DNA from: Rhodopirellula sp.
Lineage (GTDB): Bacteria > Planctomycetota > Planctomycetia > Pirellulales > Thermoguttaceae
Direction of reading: 5' to 3'
DNA length: 64,000 nt
NCBI GenBank assembly: GCA_012728855.1
Contig: JAAYEH010000366.1
Coordinates: forward strand, 1-64,000
The translations under genes and the position numbers were made by a program. This document shows, one piece after another, positions 50,152 to 58,614 of the stretch; position 1 is the stretch's first letter; each line of letters starts with the position of its first letter. Below the pieces are notes generated by a model, which ran no database searches, was not told the DNA's origin, and was given only the letters and a program-made list of their open reading frames with translations.

Positions 50152-51264
50152 TCAAAGCAGGTTCACAACCCGCTCGGCCAGGCCCTTTTCGCCCAGCACG
50201 ACGTTCAGCTTGCCGCCGCCGGCAACCTTCTCCAGGACTTCCAATTCCCTTAGTCGCATCAATGTCGGGTTGTTTTCCAACAGCTTGGCCGTATTGGCCT
50301 GGCTCCGCATGGCGGCGGTTTCCTCTCGCCGGACAATGAGGTTGGCCTCGGCGGCTTTCTTGGCCTCCGTGACCTTGTTCATCAAGTCCTTCATGTCGCC
50401 CGGCAGGATCACGTCGCGGATACCCGCCGAAATGATCTCCAGACCCAGTGCCCCCACACGGCGGCGGACCGATTCCTCCAGTTCCTTGCCCACCGCGTCC
50501 TTGTCGGCGAGAAACTGGTCCAACTCGCGGGCGCCCAGGATCGCTCGCAAGGCCAACTGGGCTTCGCGGTACAGGGCCTGGCGCACGTCATCGGCAGCCG
50601 TCACCGCGACGCGCGCGTCGGCCACGCGATAGGTGACCACGGTGTTGGTCCGCAGCGTTACCTTGTCGGCGGTCATGATCTCCTGACCGGCGACGTCGAG
50701 CATCGTCTCCCGCAGATCCAATTCGGTGACCTTGGCCTCGGCCGTGTTCCGCCAGAAGGCGTAGAGGCCCGCCGCGAGCGTCTCGACGTACTTGCCGTCG
50801 TAGAACAGCACGCCCACGCAGTTCCGCTCCACCCGGCAGACGTCCAACAACCGGTCCGCGTACTTCGATCGCACGATAATCGGCAGTTCCGGATGCTCGA
50901 ACCGCACCGAACGGGCGTCGATCACCTCGACTTTCACCTCACGGTGACCGGTCCAGTAGGCGTAAAGACCCGGCGGCAGCACGTGGCTGAAGCGGCCGTC
51001 GACCCAGACCAAGGCCCGCTGGTGATCCTCGAGGTCGAGGACCACGGCGCGATCCGCCAGCTCGCCCGAACGGACGATCACATCGAGCTTGTCGTGAATC
51101 ATCCAGGGATCGCGCTGCGAGACGACCTCGACACAGACCTTGCCCAGCGGGTCGAGAAACCAGTGGCGACCCTCGCCGAGGATGCCCTTGAATTCGCCGT
51201 CGCGGAAGAGCAAGCCGGCTTCGTAGCTGCGAATCTTGACGGTTTTTACGATCAGGGTCTTCAT
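50152..51264 (-). CDS. Slipin/SPFH (band 7) protein
   Basis: This 370-residue protein has an SPFH/PHB domain in its second half: LRETMLDVAGQEIMTADKVT, TVVTYRVADARVAVTAADDV, RQALYREAQLALRAILGARE and the helical VTEAKKAAEANLIVRREETA. A duplicated beta-rich N-terminal region (about 10-165) precedes it (SYEAGLLFRDGEFKGILGEG; VERNCVGVLFYDGKYVETLA), unusual next to the single domain of bacterial slipins. There is no obvious membrane hairpin, unlike stomatin. Slipins scaffold membrane microdomains with NfeD proteases, but no nfeD is nearby. ATG at 51262-51264; only the 3'-end repeat lies downstream. Confidence 0.82.
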   Translation of the reverse strand: MKTLIVKTVKIRSYEAGLLFRDGEFKGILGEGRHWFLDPLGKVCVEVVSQRDPWMIHDKLDVIVRSGELADRAVVLDLEDHQRALVWVDGRFSHVLPPGLYAYWTGHREVKVEVIDARSVRFEHPELPIIVRSKYADRLLDVCRVERNCVGVLFYDGKYVETLAAGLYAFWRNTAEAKVTELDLRETMLDVAGQEIMTADKVTLRTNTVVTYRVADARVAVTAADDVRQALYREAQLALRAILGARELDQFLADKDAVGKELEESVRRRVGALGLEIISAGIRDVILPGDMKDLMNKVTEAKKAAEANLIVRREETAAMRSQANTAKLLENNPTLMRLRELEVLEKVAGGGKLNVVLGEKGLAERVVNLL

Positions 51265-51688
51265 CTTCGTTCCTCCTTGTCACCGCCGCCTGTGATTATT
51301 GGCAGACATCGGTTCGTCGGTCGCGGTTCGCGGTTTCCGTCGAAGGCGGACCAAGAAACGGCCGTCGGGCGGCGGAACACTTGCCGGTCACACATCGAAG
51401 TGCGGAGTGCGTTTGAGTATCCGCCTGCCTCCCGGTTCGCGACGGCTTCTTGCCGGTTCGCCACGGCCCAGCCCGAAGGCCGACCGCGAATCACCAGGCA
51501 GCCACCGCCGCAACGCCGGCAGGCGCGCGGAAACGGTATCCACGCACTACATGGCCTTCCAACGTGCCGCCGACGACACGACCGGTATCCCCGGAGCGAT
51601 TCGCGCCGGGTTCCCAACATGTCGGCGGCTGACCAAACCAGCGTCCGCCACCTTCGGGCCTTCTTCGCGAGCAGGTTTGCGGCCTGCG

Positions 51689-51760
51689 GTGTTGGTGCGG
51701 GAGTCGAACCCGCGACAGCCAGATCCTCAGTCTGGTGCTCTACCACTGAGCGAACCTTTG
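51689..51760 (-). tRNA. tRNA-like, anticodon GAG (Leu) but short variable loop
   Basis: The D-arm (GCTC AGTGGTA GAGC), anticodon arm (CCAGA CTGAGGA TCTGG, anticodon GAG) and T-arm (GCGGG TTCGACT CCCGC) all pair fully. Tyr/Leu/Ser-type tRNAs need a long variable arm, but this one has five bases. The acceptor arms CAAAGGT and ACCAACA pair at only three positions. It is therefore probably a pseudo-tRNA or an unusual tRNA with a displaced 5' end. Confidence 0.5.
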
Positions 51761-51871
51761 GTTGACACCACCGACGGTCAGACCCCATCTCCGGAACACA
51801 CGCCGCCGACCGCCTCCGAAGAGGACGGGACGCCGTGCGCCGGTGGCCCGGGGGCGTCGTTGCTTGCCAAG

Positions 51872-51943
51872 AGACGCCGACGGGAATCGAACCCGCGCCA
51901 AGCTGCGTTGCAGGCAGCCGCCTGACCATCAGGTTGCGACGTC
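51872..51943 (-). tRNA. tRNA-Cys (GCA), divergent
   Basis: The acceptor arms GACGTCG and CGGCGTC pair (one G-U), the anticodon stem GCTGC/GCAGC is perfect with loop CTGCAAC (anticodon GCA), and the T-arm is GCGGG TTCGATT CCCGT. The discriminator is U73, as required for tRNA-Cys. Position 8 is C instead of U, and the 10-25 pair is A-C, so function is less certain. No CCA is encoded. Confidence 0.6.
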
Positions 51944-52044
51944 ACCGATTGAGGTCCGCGCCGGCATTGGAACCGATGATTACGTGTTCCCGAAACTCGC
52001 GTTCTCTTGTAGTTGGATACCGCAAGGCCGCAAAAGGTTCGGTG

Positions 52045-53424
52045 CTACTTCACCCGGATCAACTCATACTTGCGGGCTGCGGGTTGGTTGGCCTGGTAGA
52101 TCTGGTCTTCGTACTTCCGGGCCTCCGCCTGGAGTTTCGCTTCGGCCGGTTGGAACTCGTCGGCGATCCATTTCGCAAATTGCTCTTTCTTGGCGTCGGC
52201 CTGCGGGTCTTTTTCGGCGACTTGCCGACCGAGCTGCGCCAGCCGGACCTTCCGCTTCAGCCACAGGTCGCGCAAGGGGTGAATCACCTTATCGTTCCGC
52301 TCTTTGTTCAGCATCGCCACGGAGAGCGCCTGCTGATATTGGGGTGTCTTGTCGTTCGTTTCCAATTCGAGCCGGAAGGCGAGTTGGGTATCGGCCCACA
52401 TACCGACCGACTGGCCGTCGATCTTCAACTCGTACTTGCCGGGCTTGAGGTTCCTGGCGCTGAATCCTTCCATGCTGTACTTGTGGCCGGCGCGGACGAG
52501 CTGGTAACCGGGCAGGGCGTCGGGCGGCAGAACCCAGGGGAGCGCATTGGCCGTGAAGGTGAAGCGGACAGCATCGTTGTCGGCTTGGAAGTCGGTGACC
52601 TTGCCGTTGGCCGCCACCGCCGCGAGTTTTCCCCCTTTCTCCTGAATCGTGATTGCCGAGACCGAGGTTCGCGGGCAAATGTCGTTCACGACGGCGGCGG
52701 CCATCACGACCTGCCCCGACGCGGCCGGGTGGACGGCGTCGGGGATGAGCGTGAAGGTGGCGTCTTTCTTCCGCTCGGTAAACGTCAGCGCATTCAACGG
52801 CGAATACATATCGACGAAGCCCAGGCCGCGCGTTTGCGCCACCTCGCGAAGCCATGCCCCGTAGAGGGCCAGCACGCCGTTGTAATACGTGTCGCGAGGT
52901 TCGGCACCCTTGCCTCGGAGCTTGTTCGCCCGCGAATCGAACATCGTAGGCGTCATCGGAATGGCCGTGGCGCCGGCCGCCGCGATGCGGTCCAACAGTG
53001 TGGTCATGCCGGCCTGGTAGGTGTCGAAGATCGCCTTGTCGAAATCGCGGTAGCTGCCGTCGTTCATGCCCAGGAGGATCGTGACGTACTTCGGCTTGAA
53101 GGCGGCCACATCGTCGTCGAAGCGAGCCAAGGCGTCGGCCGCACGGTCGCCTCCCACGCCCGCGTTATGGAAGCGGATGCGAAGCTTGGGGAAGCGGGTA
53201 TAGAAGTAGTCCTCGACGTACTGCGTGTAGAGACACTGGTGCGTAATGCTATCGCCCAAGAAGACCACCGCATCGCCGTCTTTCAGATCCATTTCGGGCA
53301 GCAGAGTCTTGAACTCGGGCTGGGCCGCCACCGGTGGGGCGGCCGGGGACTCGGCGGGGATCGCCTGGGAGGGGAGCCAAACCAGCGCGAAAAGAAGAAC
53401 CGTCATCCGGGCGATGGTCTGCAT
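52045..53424 (-). CDS. Secreted SGNH/GDSL hydrolase
   Basis: This 459-residue protein has a signal peptide (MTVLLFALVWLPSQA) and an SGNH-hydrolase domain at about 40-260. The blocks are VVFLGDSITHQC (Ser59), AGVGGDRAADA (block II Gly), LLGMNDGS (Asn121) and DAVHP (Asp229, His232). The C-terminal 200 residues have a beta-rich part and a helical tail (QPAEAKLQAEARKYEDQIYQ). The ATG at 53422-53424 follows AGGAGAAA; a 50-codon extension was rejected. It is an esterase probably acting on acylated polysaccharide outside the cytosol. It is divergent from the ceramidase-like gene, sharing a 236-bp promoter region. Confidence 0.9.
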   Translation of the reverse strand: MQTIARMTVLLFALVWLPSQAIPAESPAAPPVAAQPEFKTLLPEMDLKDGDAVVFLGDSITHQCLYTQYVEDYFYTRFPKLRIRFHNAGVGGDRAADALARFDDDVAAFKPKYVTILLGMNDGSYRDFDKAIFDTYQAGMTTLLDRIAAAGATAIPMTPTMFDSRANKLRGKGAEPRDTYYNGVLALYGAWLREVAQTRGLGFVDMYSPLNALTFTERKKDATFTLIPDAVHPAASGQVVMAAAVVNDICPRTSVSAITIQEKGGKLAAVAANGKVTDFQADNDAVRFTFTANALPWVLPPDALPGYQLVRAGHKYSMEGFSARNLKPGKYELKIDGQSVGMWADTQLAFRLELETNDKTPQYQQALSVAMLNKERNDKVIHPLRDLWLKRKVRLAQLGRQVAEKDPQADAKKEQFAKWIADEFQPAEAKLQAEARKYEDQIYQANQPAARKYELIRVK

Positions 53425-53660
53425 GGTCGATTTCTCCTGTGTTGGTAGGGTTGGGTTTGGTGCGCGTTCTGAAACCCGAGATATCGCCTTGGGGCCATTG
53501 CCGGATCGGGGCGATGAGAATTGTTCAGACCGACGCGTGCCTGTTAGGATAATGTGCTGCGGCTTGCATTGCAACGGGGCCGGTTTTGGAACGGACTTCG
53601 ATTTCTATCCGGCCCACTCTTGGAGGCGTTGAAAACAACCAATGATCGAAGAGTTATCCA

Positions 53661-55880
53661 ATGGCTTGCCCACGGACTTTTCATCGGATCACGGCAGTCT
53701 TCCTCTTGGCGATCTCGGCGGCGTATTTACGGTCGGCCGATTTTGGGGCGGCGGCTGGCGCTAGCGAGGCGTCGCCATCAGCCGATGGCTCTCCGGCCGA
53801 CCAGAAGCGGTTCCGTGCCGGGGCGGCCGCCGTCGACATCACGCCGGAAACACTTCCGGTGATCGTCAACGGCTATACGTTCGAGCGAACTGTCGATCAG
53901 GTGGTGGATCGGTTGATGGCCCGCTGCCTGGTGCTCGATGACGGGACGTGCCGAGCGGCGATCTGTGTGGTGGATTCATGCGTGCTGCCTCGCGATCTGT
54001 TGGACCGGGCCAAGCAACTCGCCGAGTCGGAGAGCGGCATACCCGCGGCGAGGATGCTGATTTCGACCACGCACACGCACTCGGCCCCTTCCGCGATGCC
54101 GGCTTTGGGAAGCCGCGTCGACGAAGGGTATGCGAAGTTCTTGCCGGGCCGCATCGCGGAGGCGATTATCCAGGCAAGCCGCCATCTCGCGCCGGCCCGG
54201 ATCGGCTGGATCGCCACGGAGTACCCGGATACCCATTGCCGGCTGTGGATCCGTCATCCCGGCCATGTGCCGCCGGCGCCTTTCGGCAAAACGGGCGAGC
54301 GGATCCTCATGGCGCCTCCCTATGCCGATCCGTCCAATATCGGACCGGCGGGGCCGGTCGATCGGGGACTGACGCTGCTGTCGGTGCAGTCGCCCGCGGG
54401 CGAGCCGGTGGCGTTGCTGGCCAACTACGGCATGCATTTCGTCGGCGCGCCGCCGCTGTCGGCCGACTGGTGCGGCCAGTTCGCTCGCAAGATGGAAGAG
54501 CAGCTTGGCCGGGCATCGCAACAGCCGCCGCTGGTTGCCATCATGTCGCAGGGAACCTCGGGCGATCAACACTGGATGGACTTCAGTGGTCCGAAGCGAA
54601 GTATGGACCATGTCGCCTACGGGAACTCGATAGCCAAGACGGCGAAAGAGGCGTACGGGCGGATCGAGTATCACGATTGGGCGCCGTTGGCGATGGCGGA
54701 GAAGGCGCTTTCGCTCGCGGTTCGCGAGGTTCCGCCGGAGCGGCTGGCATGGGCTGAAACCGTCGTCGCCGAGATGGGCGACCGGCCGCCCAAAACCCGC
54801 CCCGAGGTATACGCACGGGAGCAGATTCTCTTTAGCCGCACGCCCAAGACCCGCGAGTTGAAGCTTCAGGCAATTCGCATCGGCGAACTGGCCGTGACGG
54901 CCATCCCCTGCGAAGTCTACGGGCTGACGGGACTGAAGCTCAAGGCGCAGAGCCCCGCCTTGACGACGATGAATATCGCATTGGCCAACGGCGAGGAAGG
55001 CTACATCCCGCCGCCGGAGCAGCATGCGCTGGGCGGTTACAGCACATGGGAGGCGCGAACGTCCTGCCTCGAGGTCGGCGCGGAACCAAAGATCGTCGAA
55101 GCGGTGCTCGACCTGTTGGAGGAAGTAACGGGACGTCCCCGCCGTGAGATCCAGGCGGCGGACAGCCCATTTGCGAAGGTGGTGCTCGCTTCCCGGCCGA
55201 TCGGCTATTGGCGGCTTCAAGAGATGAGCGACCCGACGGCCCGCGACGCGTTGGGCCGCCGCAACGGCGTCTATGAGCCGAAGGTTGCCCATTTCTTGGA
55301 AGGGCCGGACCTGCCGGGACTACAGGCGACAGGGCACTCGTGCCGCGCGGCGCACTTCGCCGGCGGTCGCGTGGCCGTGTCGCTGCCGGAACTCGGCGAC
55401 GTCTACTCCGTGGAACTATGGTTCTGGAATGGCCTGCCGCACGATTTGCGTCCGGTGACCGGCTACTTCTTTTCCAAGGGCGATCCGGCGGCGAGCGACG
55501 TGGCGGGCGATCACCTGGGCATCGGAGGCGCCGTGGCGGCCGGAGGCCGCCTCGTTTTCTTCAACGGCCATCGGGACCGTCAAATGCTGGAGGGGAAGAC
55601 GACGCTGGAACCTAAAACATGGAACCACGTCGTGCTGGTTCGCAAGGGACGGCGAGTGGACGTTTACCAAAACGGCAACACGACGCCGGAGATCTCCGGG
55701 GAAGCGTCCGTCGCGCCGTCCTCAAAGGGCGGCATGGTTTTTCTGGGTGGTCGTAGCGACGGTTTCGCCAACCTCGAAGGAAAACTCTCGGAAGTGGCGG
55801 TTTACGACCGGGCGCTTGGCGCCGAGGAAGTCGCGGCGCACTACCAAACGGCAGCGGGGCTGACAAGATCACAGCCATAG
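53661..55880 (+). CDS. Neutral ceramidase-like secreted protein with C-terminal LamG
   Basis: A signal peptide (ITAVFLLAISAAYLRSADF) precedes a neutral/alkaline non-lysosomal ceramidase-like domain (about 50-480). Features are AGAAAVDITPETLPVIVNGY, DRLMARCLVLDDGTCRAAIC, MLISTTHTHSAPSAM (metal-binding HxH region), NYGMHFVG and SQGTSGDQHW. In planctomycetes this family is broad and probably hydrolyses amides or other bonds in sugar- or lipid-containing substrates. The last 240 residues form a LamG jelly roll (FAGGRVAVSLPELGDVYSVE, KTWNHVVLVRKGRRVDVYQN, KLSEVAVYDRALGAEEVAAH), likely carbohydrate-binding. Full length 739 residues. It is divergent from the SGNH gene and convergent with the DUF6807 gene. 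Confidence 0.87.
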   Translation: MACPRTFHRITAVFLLAISAAYLRSADFGAAAGASEASPSADGSPADQKRFRAGAAAVDITPETLPVIVNGYTFERTVDQVVDRLMARCLVLDDGTCRAAICVVDSCVLPRDLLDRAKQLAESESGIPAARMLISTTHTHSAPSAMPALGSRVDEGYAKFLPGRIAEAIIQASRHLAPARIGWIATEYPDTHCRLWIRHPGHVPPAPFGKTGERILMAPPYADPSNIGPAGPVDRGLTLLSVQSPAGEPVALLANYGMHFVGAPPLSADWCGQFARKMEEQLGRASQQPPLVAIMSQGTSGDQHWMDFSGPKRSMDHVAYGNSIAKTAKEAYGRIEYHDWAPLAMAEKALSLAVREVPPERLAWAETVVAEMGDRPPKTRPEVYAREQILFSRTPKTRELKLQAIRIGELAVTAIPCEVYGLTGLKLKAQSPALTTMNIALANGEEGYIPPPEQHALGGYSTWEARTSCLEVGAEPKIVEAVLDLLEEVTGRPRREIQAADSPFAKVVLASRPIGYWRLQEMSDPTARDALGRRNGVYEPKVAHFLEGPDLPGLQATGHSCRAAHFAGGRVAVSLPELGDVYSVELWFWNGLPHDLRPVTGYFFSKGDPAASDVAGDHLGIGGAVAAGGRLVFFNGHRDRQMLEGKTTLEPKTWNHVVLVRKGRRVDVYQNGNTTPEISGEASVAPSSKGGMVFLGGRSDGFANLEGKLSEVAVYDRALGAEEVAAHYQTAAGLTRSQP

Positions 55881-55962
55881 CCGCTCCCAAACGCAACCGC
55901 GTGCGGGCATGGATCGAGGGGCTATCTACTGCCACAAACACAAAGGAAGACTGATGGCAAGG

Positions 55963-56895
55963 CTATTGCCTCGCCCATCGCTGGTAAGTCGCCTCGATTT
56001 CGGCCTCCTCGACCCTGCCGTCCCACAGCGCGACGCCGTAAGTCAGCGTGAGCGGATCGCCGGCTTCGAGCGAGAGAGGTTCCTTCCAGAGATTCAATGT
56101 CGCCGCGAGATAGGCAAAGTGTTGCTTCATGGTGAACATTCTGGCCGGGTGGCGGCGATTCTGCGGATGGTCGAAAATCGCTGCCGTGACGGGCTTGTTT
56201 CCGACCGGAGCCTGGTAGGCGCACCAGCGGGCCGGCACAAGCCGCTCGTCGCCGCGGACGAGTTCGCCCGCTTCGCCCGAGGAATTGACAAACGTGCCCA
56301 CGGCATCCATTGAAGCAACGAACCTCATGCCGAGCCCGAAGTAGTGGGAACCGGTGAGCGCGACCGTCTGCTTGCCCGGCGGCGGACGAAGACGGCTCTG
56401 CCAGGTTAGAAGCGTGGCGGAGAGACCGGGCTGGCGGTGGAGGGTTAGTGTGCGGTCTTCATTGAGGATCAGCCGGCCGTCCGGCGCGGTCCAGTCGAGT
56501 TGCTCGGTGAGCGTGGCGACCGTCTCGCCGTTCGTGGTCGAAACGCGGGGGCCGTCCAGTTCTCGGTGGACTTGCCGGCCGCAGGTCTCTTTCTCCGACC
56601 AGAAGTCGACGCCGTCCGCCGCGACGGCGAACATCAGCGCGTGATGGTGCTTGTGGTCGGCTGGGGAATCGCGAAGCACCGGCACACCCGCAGGCGTGTG
56701 CATCTGCGCCACATAGGGCTTGAACGGAACGTCGGCGTAGCGATACTCCAGCAGCGGCCGGTCGCCGACCGCGAACCGCACCGTCGCCGGTCCGCACGCG
56801 GCCTGCAACTCCTGGGTGGCGGCCGTTCCGGCCAATCCCGTCGCGCACAGCAGGGCCGCTGCGAAATATCGCACGGACTTTGATGGTATCCGCAT
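55963..56895 (-). CDS. Secreted DUF6807 (PmoA-like) protein
   Basis: This 310-residue exported protein (signal peptide FAAALLCATGLAGTA) matches the DUF6807 family, often mislabelled PmoA. The hallmark HKHHHALMFAVAADGVDFWS lies near residues 80-100, with the early RYADVPFKPYVAQMHTPAGV and late DHPQNRRHPARMFTM. The family is unrelated to methane mono-oxygenase membrane subunits and is common beside DUF1080 genes in planctomycetes; its activity is not established, though a sugar-processing role is likely. The ATG at 56893-56895 is well placed. It lies on the same strand as the DUF1080 gene, with a palindromic repeat between. Confidence 0.88.
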   Translation of the reverse strand: MRIPSKSVRYFAAALLCATGLAGTAATQELQAACGPATVRFAVGDRPLLEYRYADVPFKPYVAQMHTPAGVPVLRDSPADHKHHHALMFAVAADGVDFWSEKETCGRQVHRELDGPRVSTTNGETVATLTEQLDWTAPDGRLILNEDRTLTLHRQPGLSATLLTWQSRLRPPPGKQTVALTGSHYFGLGMRFVASMDAVGTFVNSSGEAGELVRGDERLVPARWCAYQAPVGNKPVTAAIFDHPQNRRHPARMFTMKQHFAYLAATLNLWKEPLSLEAGDPLTLTYGVALWDGRVEEAEIEATYQRWARQ

Positions 56896-56978
56896 GGTTT
56901 GTTACCTTAAGGGTTGGGCCTACAGAGCATCTCGAGAGTCTCGCACACGGATACCGCGAGTGCAAGTGGCAAAGCAAG

Positions 56979-57073
56979 AAGGGGTCGGGAGTCTTTTTCC
57001 GTATCGGCCGCCGACCACACCGGATGTGCCGAGCGGCAGTGAGGCCGATACGGAAAAAGACTCCCGACCCCTT
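56979..57073. repeat. Palindromic repeat element, copy B (perfect 31-bp arms)
   Basis: Arms 56979-57009 and 57043-57073 are exact complements over 31 bp, each beginning AAGGGGTCGGGAGTCTTTTT (reading inward) and enclosing a 33-nt loop. The arm is the same sequence as the 32300-32437 element apart from a few bases. No open frame spans it meaningfully. Confidence 0.88.
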
Positions 57074-57217
57074 TGCTCGCCCCATCAACAGCCCGTCTGC
57101 TCACTTCCCATCTCGCGTTGCGCCACCGCTATACCAGATGGTAGCAGCCGGGCTGATGGGAAGCGATTTCCCGCCGGTTGCCTAAAGCTGGCAGGTCGCA
57201 AACCTGCCCACGGACGC

Positions 57218-58093
57218 TTAACGACCGGACGCATTTGCGGCCGCGGGGGGACTACTCGCCACCGGCGCCTTCCCCAGCGGCCACAGTTCCCAGCGGCGAA
57301 TGAAGATCTCGGCCGCTTCGGACTGAATGGTCAGCTTACCGTAGGAAGGATTCGAATCGAACCCTTCGTTGACTTTCACTCCATTGACCAGGATCGTGAT
57401 CCGGCCGCCGTCGCAGATCACCTCCATGCGGGTCCATTGACCGTGCGGGCTGTCCACGTCCTGCGGGCCACGGAAATTGATAACGTCTTTCCAGTCGGGG
57501 TCGCGACCGTACCAGTTGATCCGGCCGCGCTCGAAGGTCTTCTTTTCGCCCCCTGCTTTCCAAACCGTCTCGCCGTCGCGGTCTTTGGTCACTTCGGCAG
57601 TCAGCGACAGCGGCACGTTGCCGCCCCCTTTGACCACAAGAACATCGCCCACGCCGCCTTCAATAATCTGCGCTTCCATCGATTCCATCCAGACGCCGGA
57701 ATAGCCGTCGTCGGGACCGGTGCCGTGAACCAGGACGCCTGAATCTCTGGCGCGGTCGATCCGCGTTCCCCAGGTCCGCTCACCCCACTTGAACTCGCAA
57801 ATCATGTGGTAGCCGCGATATTCGTTCTTGGTGATCACTCCGCCCCAACCGTCGCCGGAGATGTGCAGCAAACCATCGTGGACCGTGAAGACCTTGCGGG
57901 GATCTTCGTACTTCGTGTCGCGAAGAAACGTGTAGAGACCGCTCAGGTCTTTGCCGTTGAAAAGCTCGATCACGCCGTCCTTGGGCGAAATGGGCTTTCC
58001 CTTGGCGGATTCATCGGCAAAAAGGGCGCTAGACAGAACGGCTGCGAGCAGGGCGGGAATCAAAGGCAGCAGTGAAATCGTTCGGAGTCGCAT
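57218..58093 (-). CDS. Secreted DUF1080 protein (3-keto-disaccharide hydrolase-like)
   Basis: This 291-residue exported protein (signal peptide SLLPLIPALLAAVLSSALF) is a DUF1080 jelly-roll domain. Motifs include DGVIELFNGKDLSGLYTFLR, LLHISGDGWGGVITKNEYRG, RDSGVLVHGTGPDDGYSGVW and MESMEAQIIEGGVGDV. Family members include 3-keto-glycoside/disaccharide hydrolases, which act on oxidised sugars, but many are only LamG-like binders. The ATG at 58091-58093 was chosen over a 34-codon extension. It sits between DUF6807 and DUF4186 genes on the same strand. Confidence 0.9.
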   Translation of the reverse strand: MRLRTISLLPLIPALLAAVLSSALFADESAKGKPISPKDGVIELFNGKDLSGLYTFLRDTKYEDPRKVFTVHDGLLHISGDGWGGVITKNEYRGYHMICEFKWGERTWGTRIDRARDSGVLVHGTGPDDGYSGVWMESMEAQIIEGGVGDVLVVKGGGNVPLSLTAEVTKDRDGETVWKAGGEKKTFERGRINWYGRDPDWKDVINFRGPQDVDSPHGQWTRMEVICDGGRITILVNGVKVNEGFDSNPSYGKLTIQSEAAEIFIRRWELWPLGKAPVASSPPAAANASGR

Positions 58094-58215
58094 CAGCAGA
58101 ATCCTCGAAGTTGGGTAGGGGGACGATTCGGTGGGCGTTTGCAGTATCCCGGCTATCTTTCCAGACGCGGCGCAAGCGGCCCACGATGGTCGCAACAGCC
58201 GGGCTGCAATATCTC

Positions 58216-58599
58216 TCAGTGTACTTCGCTACCGGGAGCTGTGCCACCGGTCACGTGTGTCTCCAACCAGAATAGGAGGATCTCCAGGACGTAGTCAACC
58301 TCTTCCGCCGTGAGGCGCCTACCTTTGGGGATGTAGTGCCACTTGGCAAGGCAGCCGCGGCAGCAGGTGGCCGTCGCGTGTTGCGCGACGAAAATCGGAT
58401 GACCGCGCATCGGTGTCTGACGTCCATCGTTGACCGGCTCGGCTGCAGCAAGGCGATCGGCAACAAACTGTCGTCCATGTTCCAGGATCACGGGAAGCGA
58501 CTTTGCTTCCAAGTAGGCCCGATCTTTGCTGCCCAGGCGTTGACGGCTGCGGAACTTGCTCCGCTGTAACGCCGCGAACAGATCGTCAAGGTCGCGCAT
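58216..58599 (-). CDS. DUF4186 family protein
   Basis: This 127-residue cytosolic protein has the family's conserved blocks LFAALQRSKFRSRQRLGSKD, NDGRQTPMRGHPIFVAQHAT and ATCCRGCLAKWHYIPKGR, with a Cys-Cys-x2-Cys cluster that could bind metal. The function of DUF4186 is unknown. It lies 15 bp after the phosphorylase gene on the same strand, so it may be the last gene of the glycosylglycerate operon, or the first of the next. Confidence 0.85.
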   Translation of the reverse strand: MRDLDDLFAALQRSKFRSRQRLGSKDRAYLEAKSLPVILEHGRQFVADRLAAAEPVNDGRQTPMRGHPIFVAQHATATCCRGCLAKWHYIPKGRRLTAEEVDYVLEILLFWLETHVTGGTAPGSEVH

Positions 58600-58614
58600 G
58601 GGAAGGGATGCTCA

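Larger units (their letters stand above)
51265..52044. other. 780-bp gap with tRNA-like sequences
   Basis: The gap holds two callable tRNA-like genes (51689-51760 and 51872-51943) and two fainter ones on the minus strand. The sequence near 51580-51650 keeps a D-arm (GCTGGTTTGGTCAGC) and a CGAATC T-loop. The sequence near 51950-52025 keeps a TTCCAAT T-loop and a GCGAGTTTCGGGA anticodon region. No protein gene was recognised. It also contains a GCAGGTTTGCGGCCTGC palindrome at 51671-51687. Confidence 0.55.

Noticed and set aside
55963-56895. Methane mono-oxygenase subunit (PmoA)
   Set aside because: The family name is historical. The protein is soluble, exported and lacks membrane helices, so DUF6807 is used.
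32300-57073. Repeats considered as a CRISPR array
   Set aside because: The copies are single, long, palindromic and kilobases apart, with no regular spacers and no cas genes.
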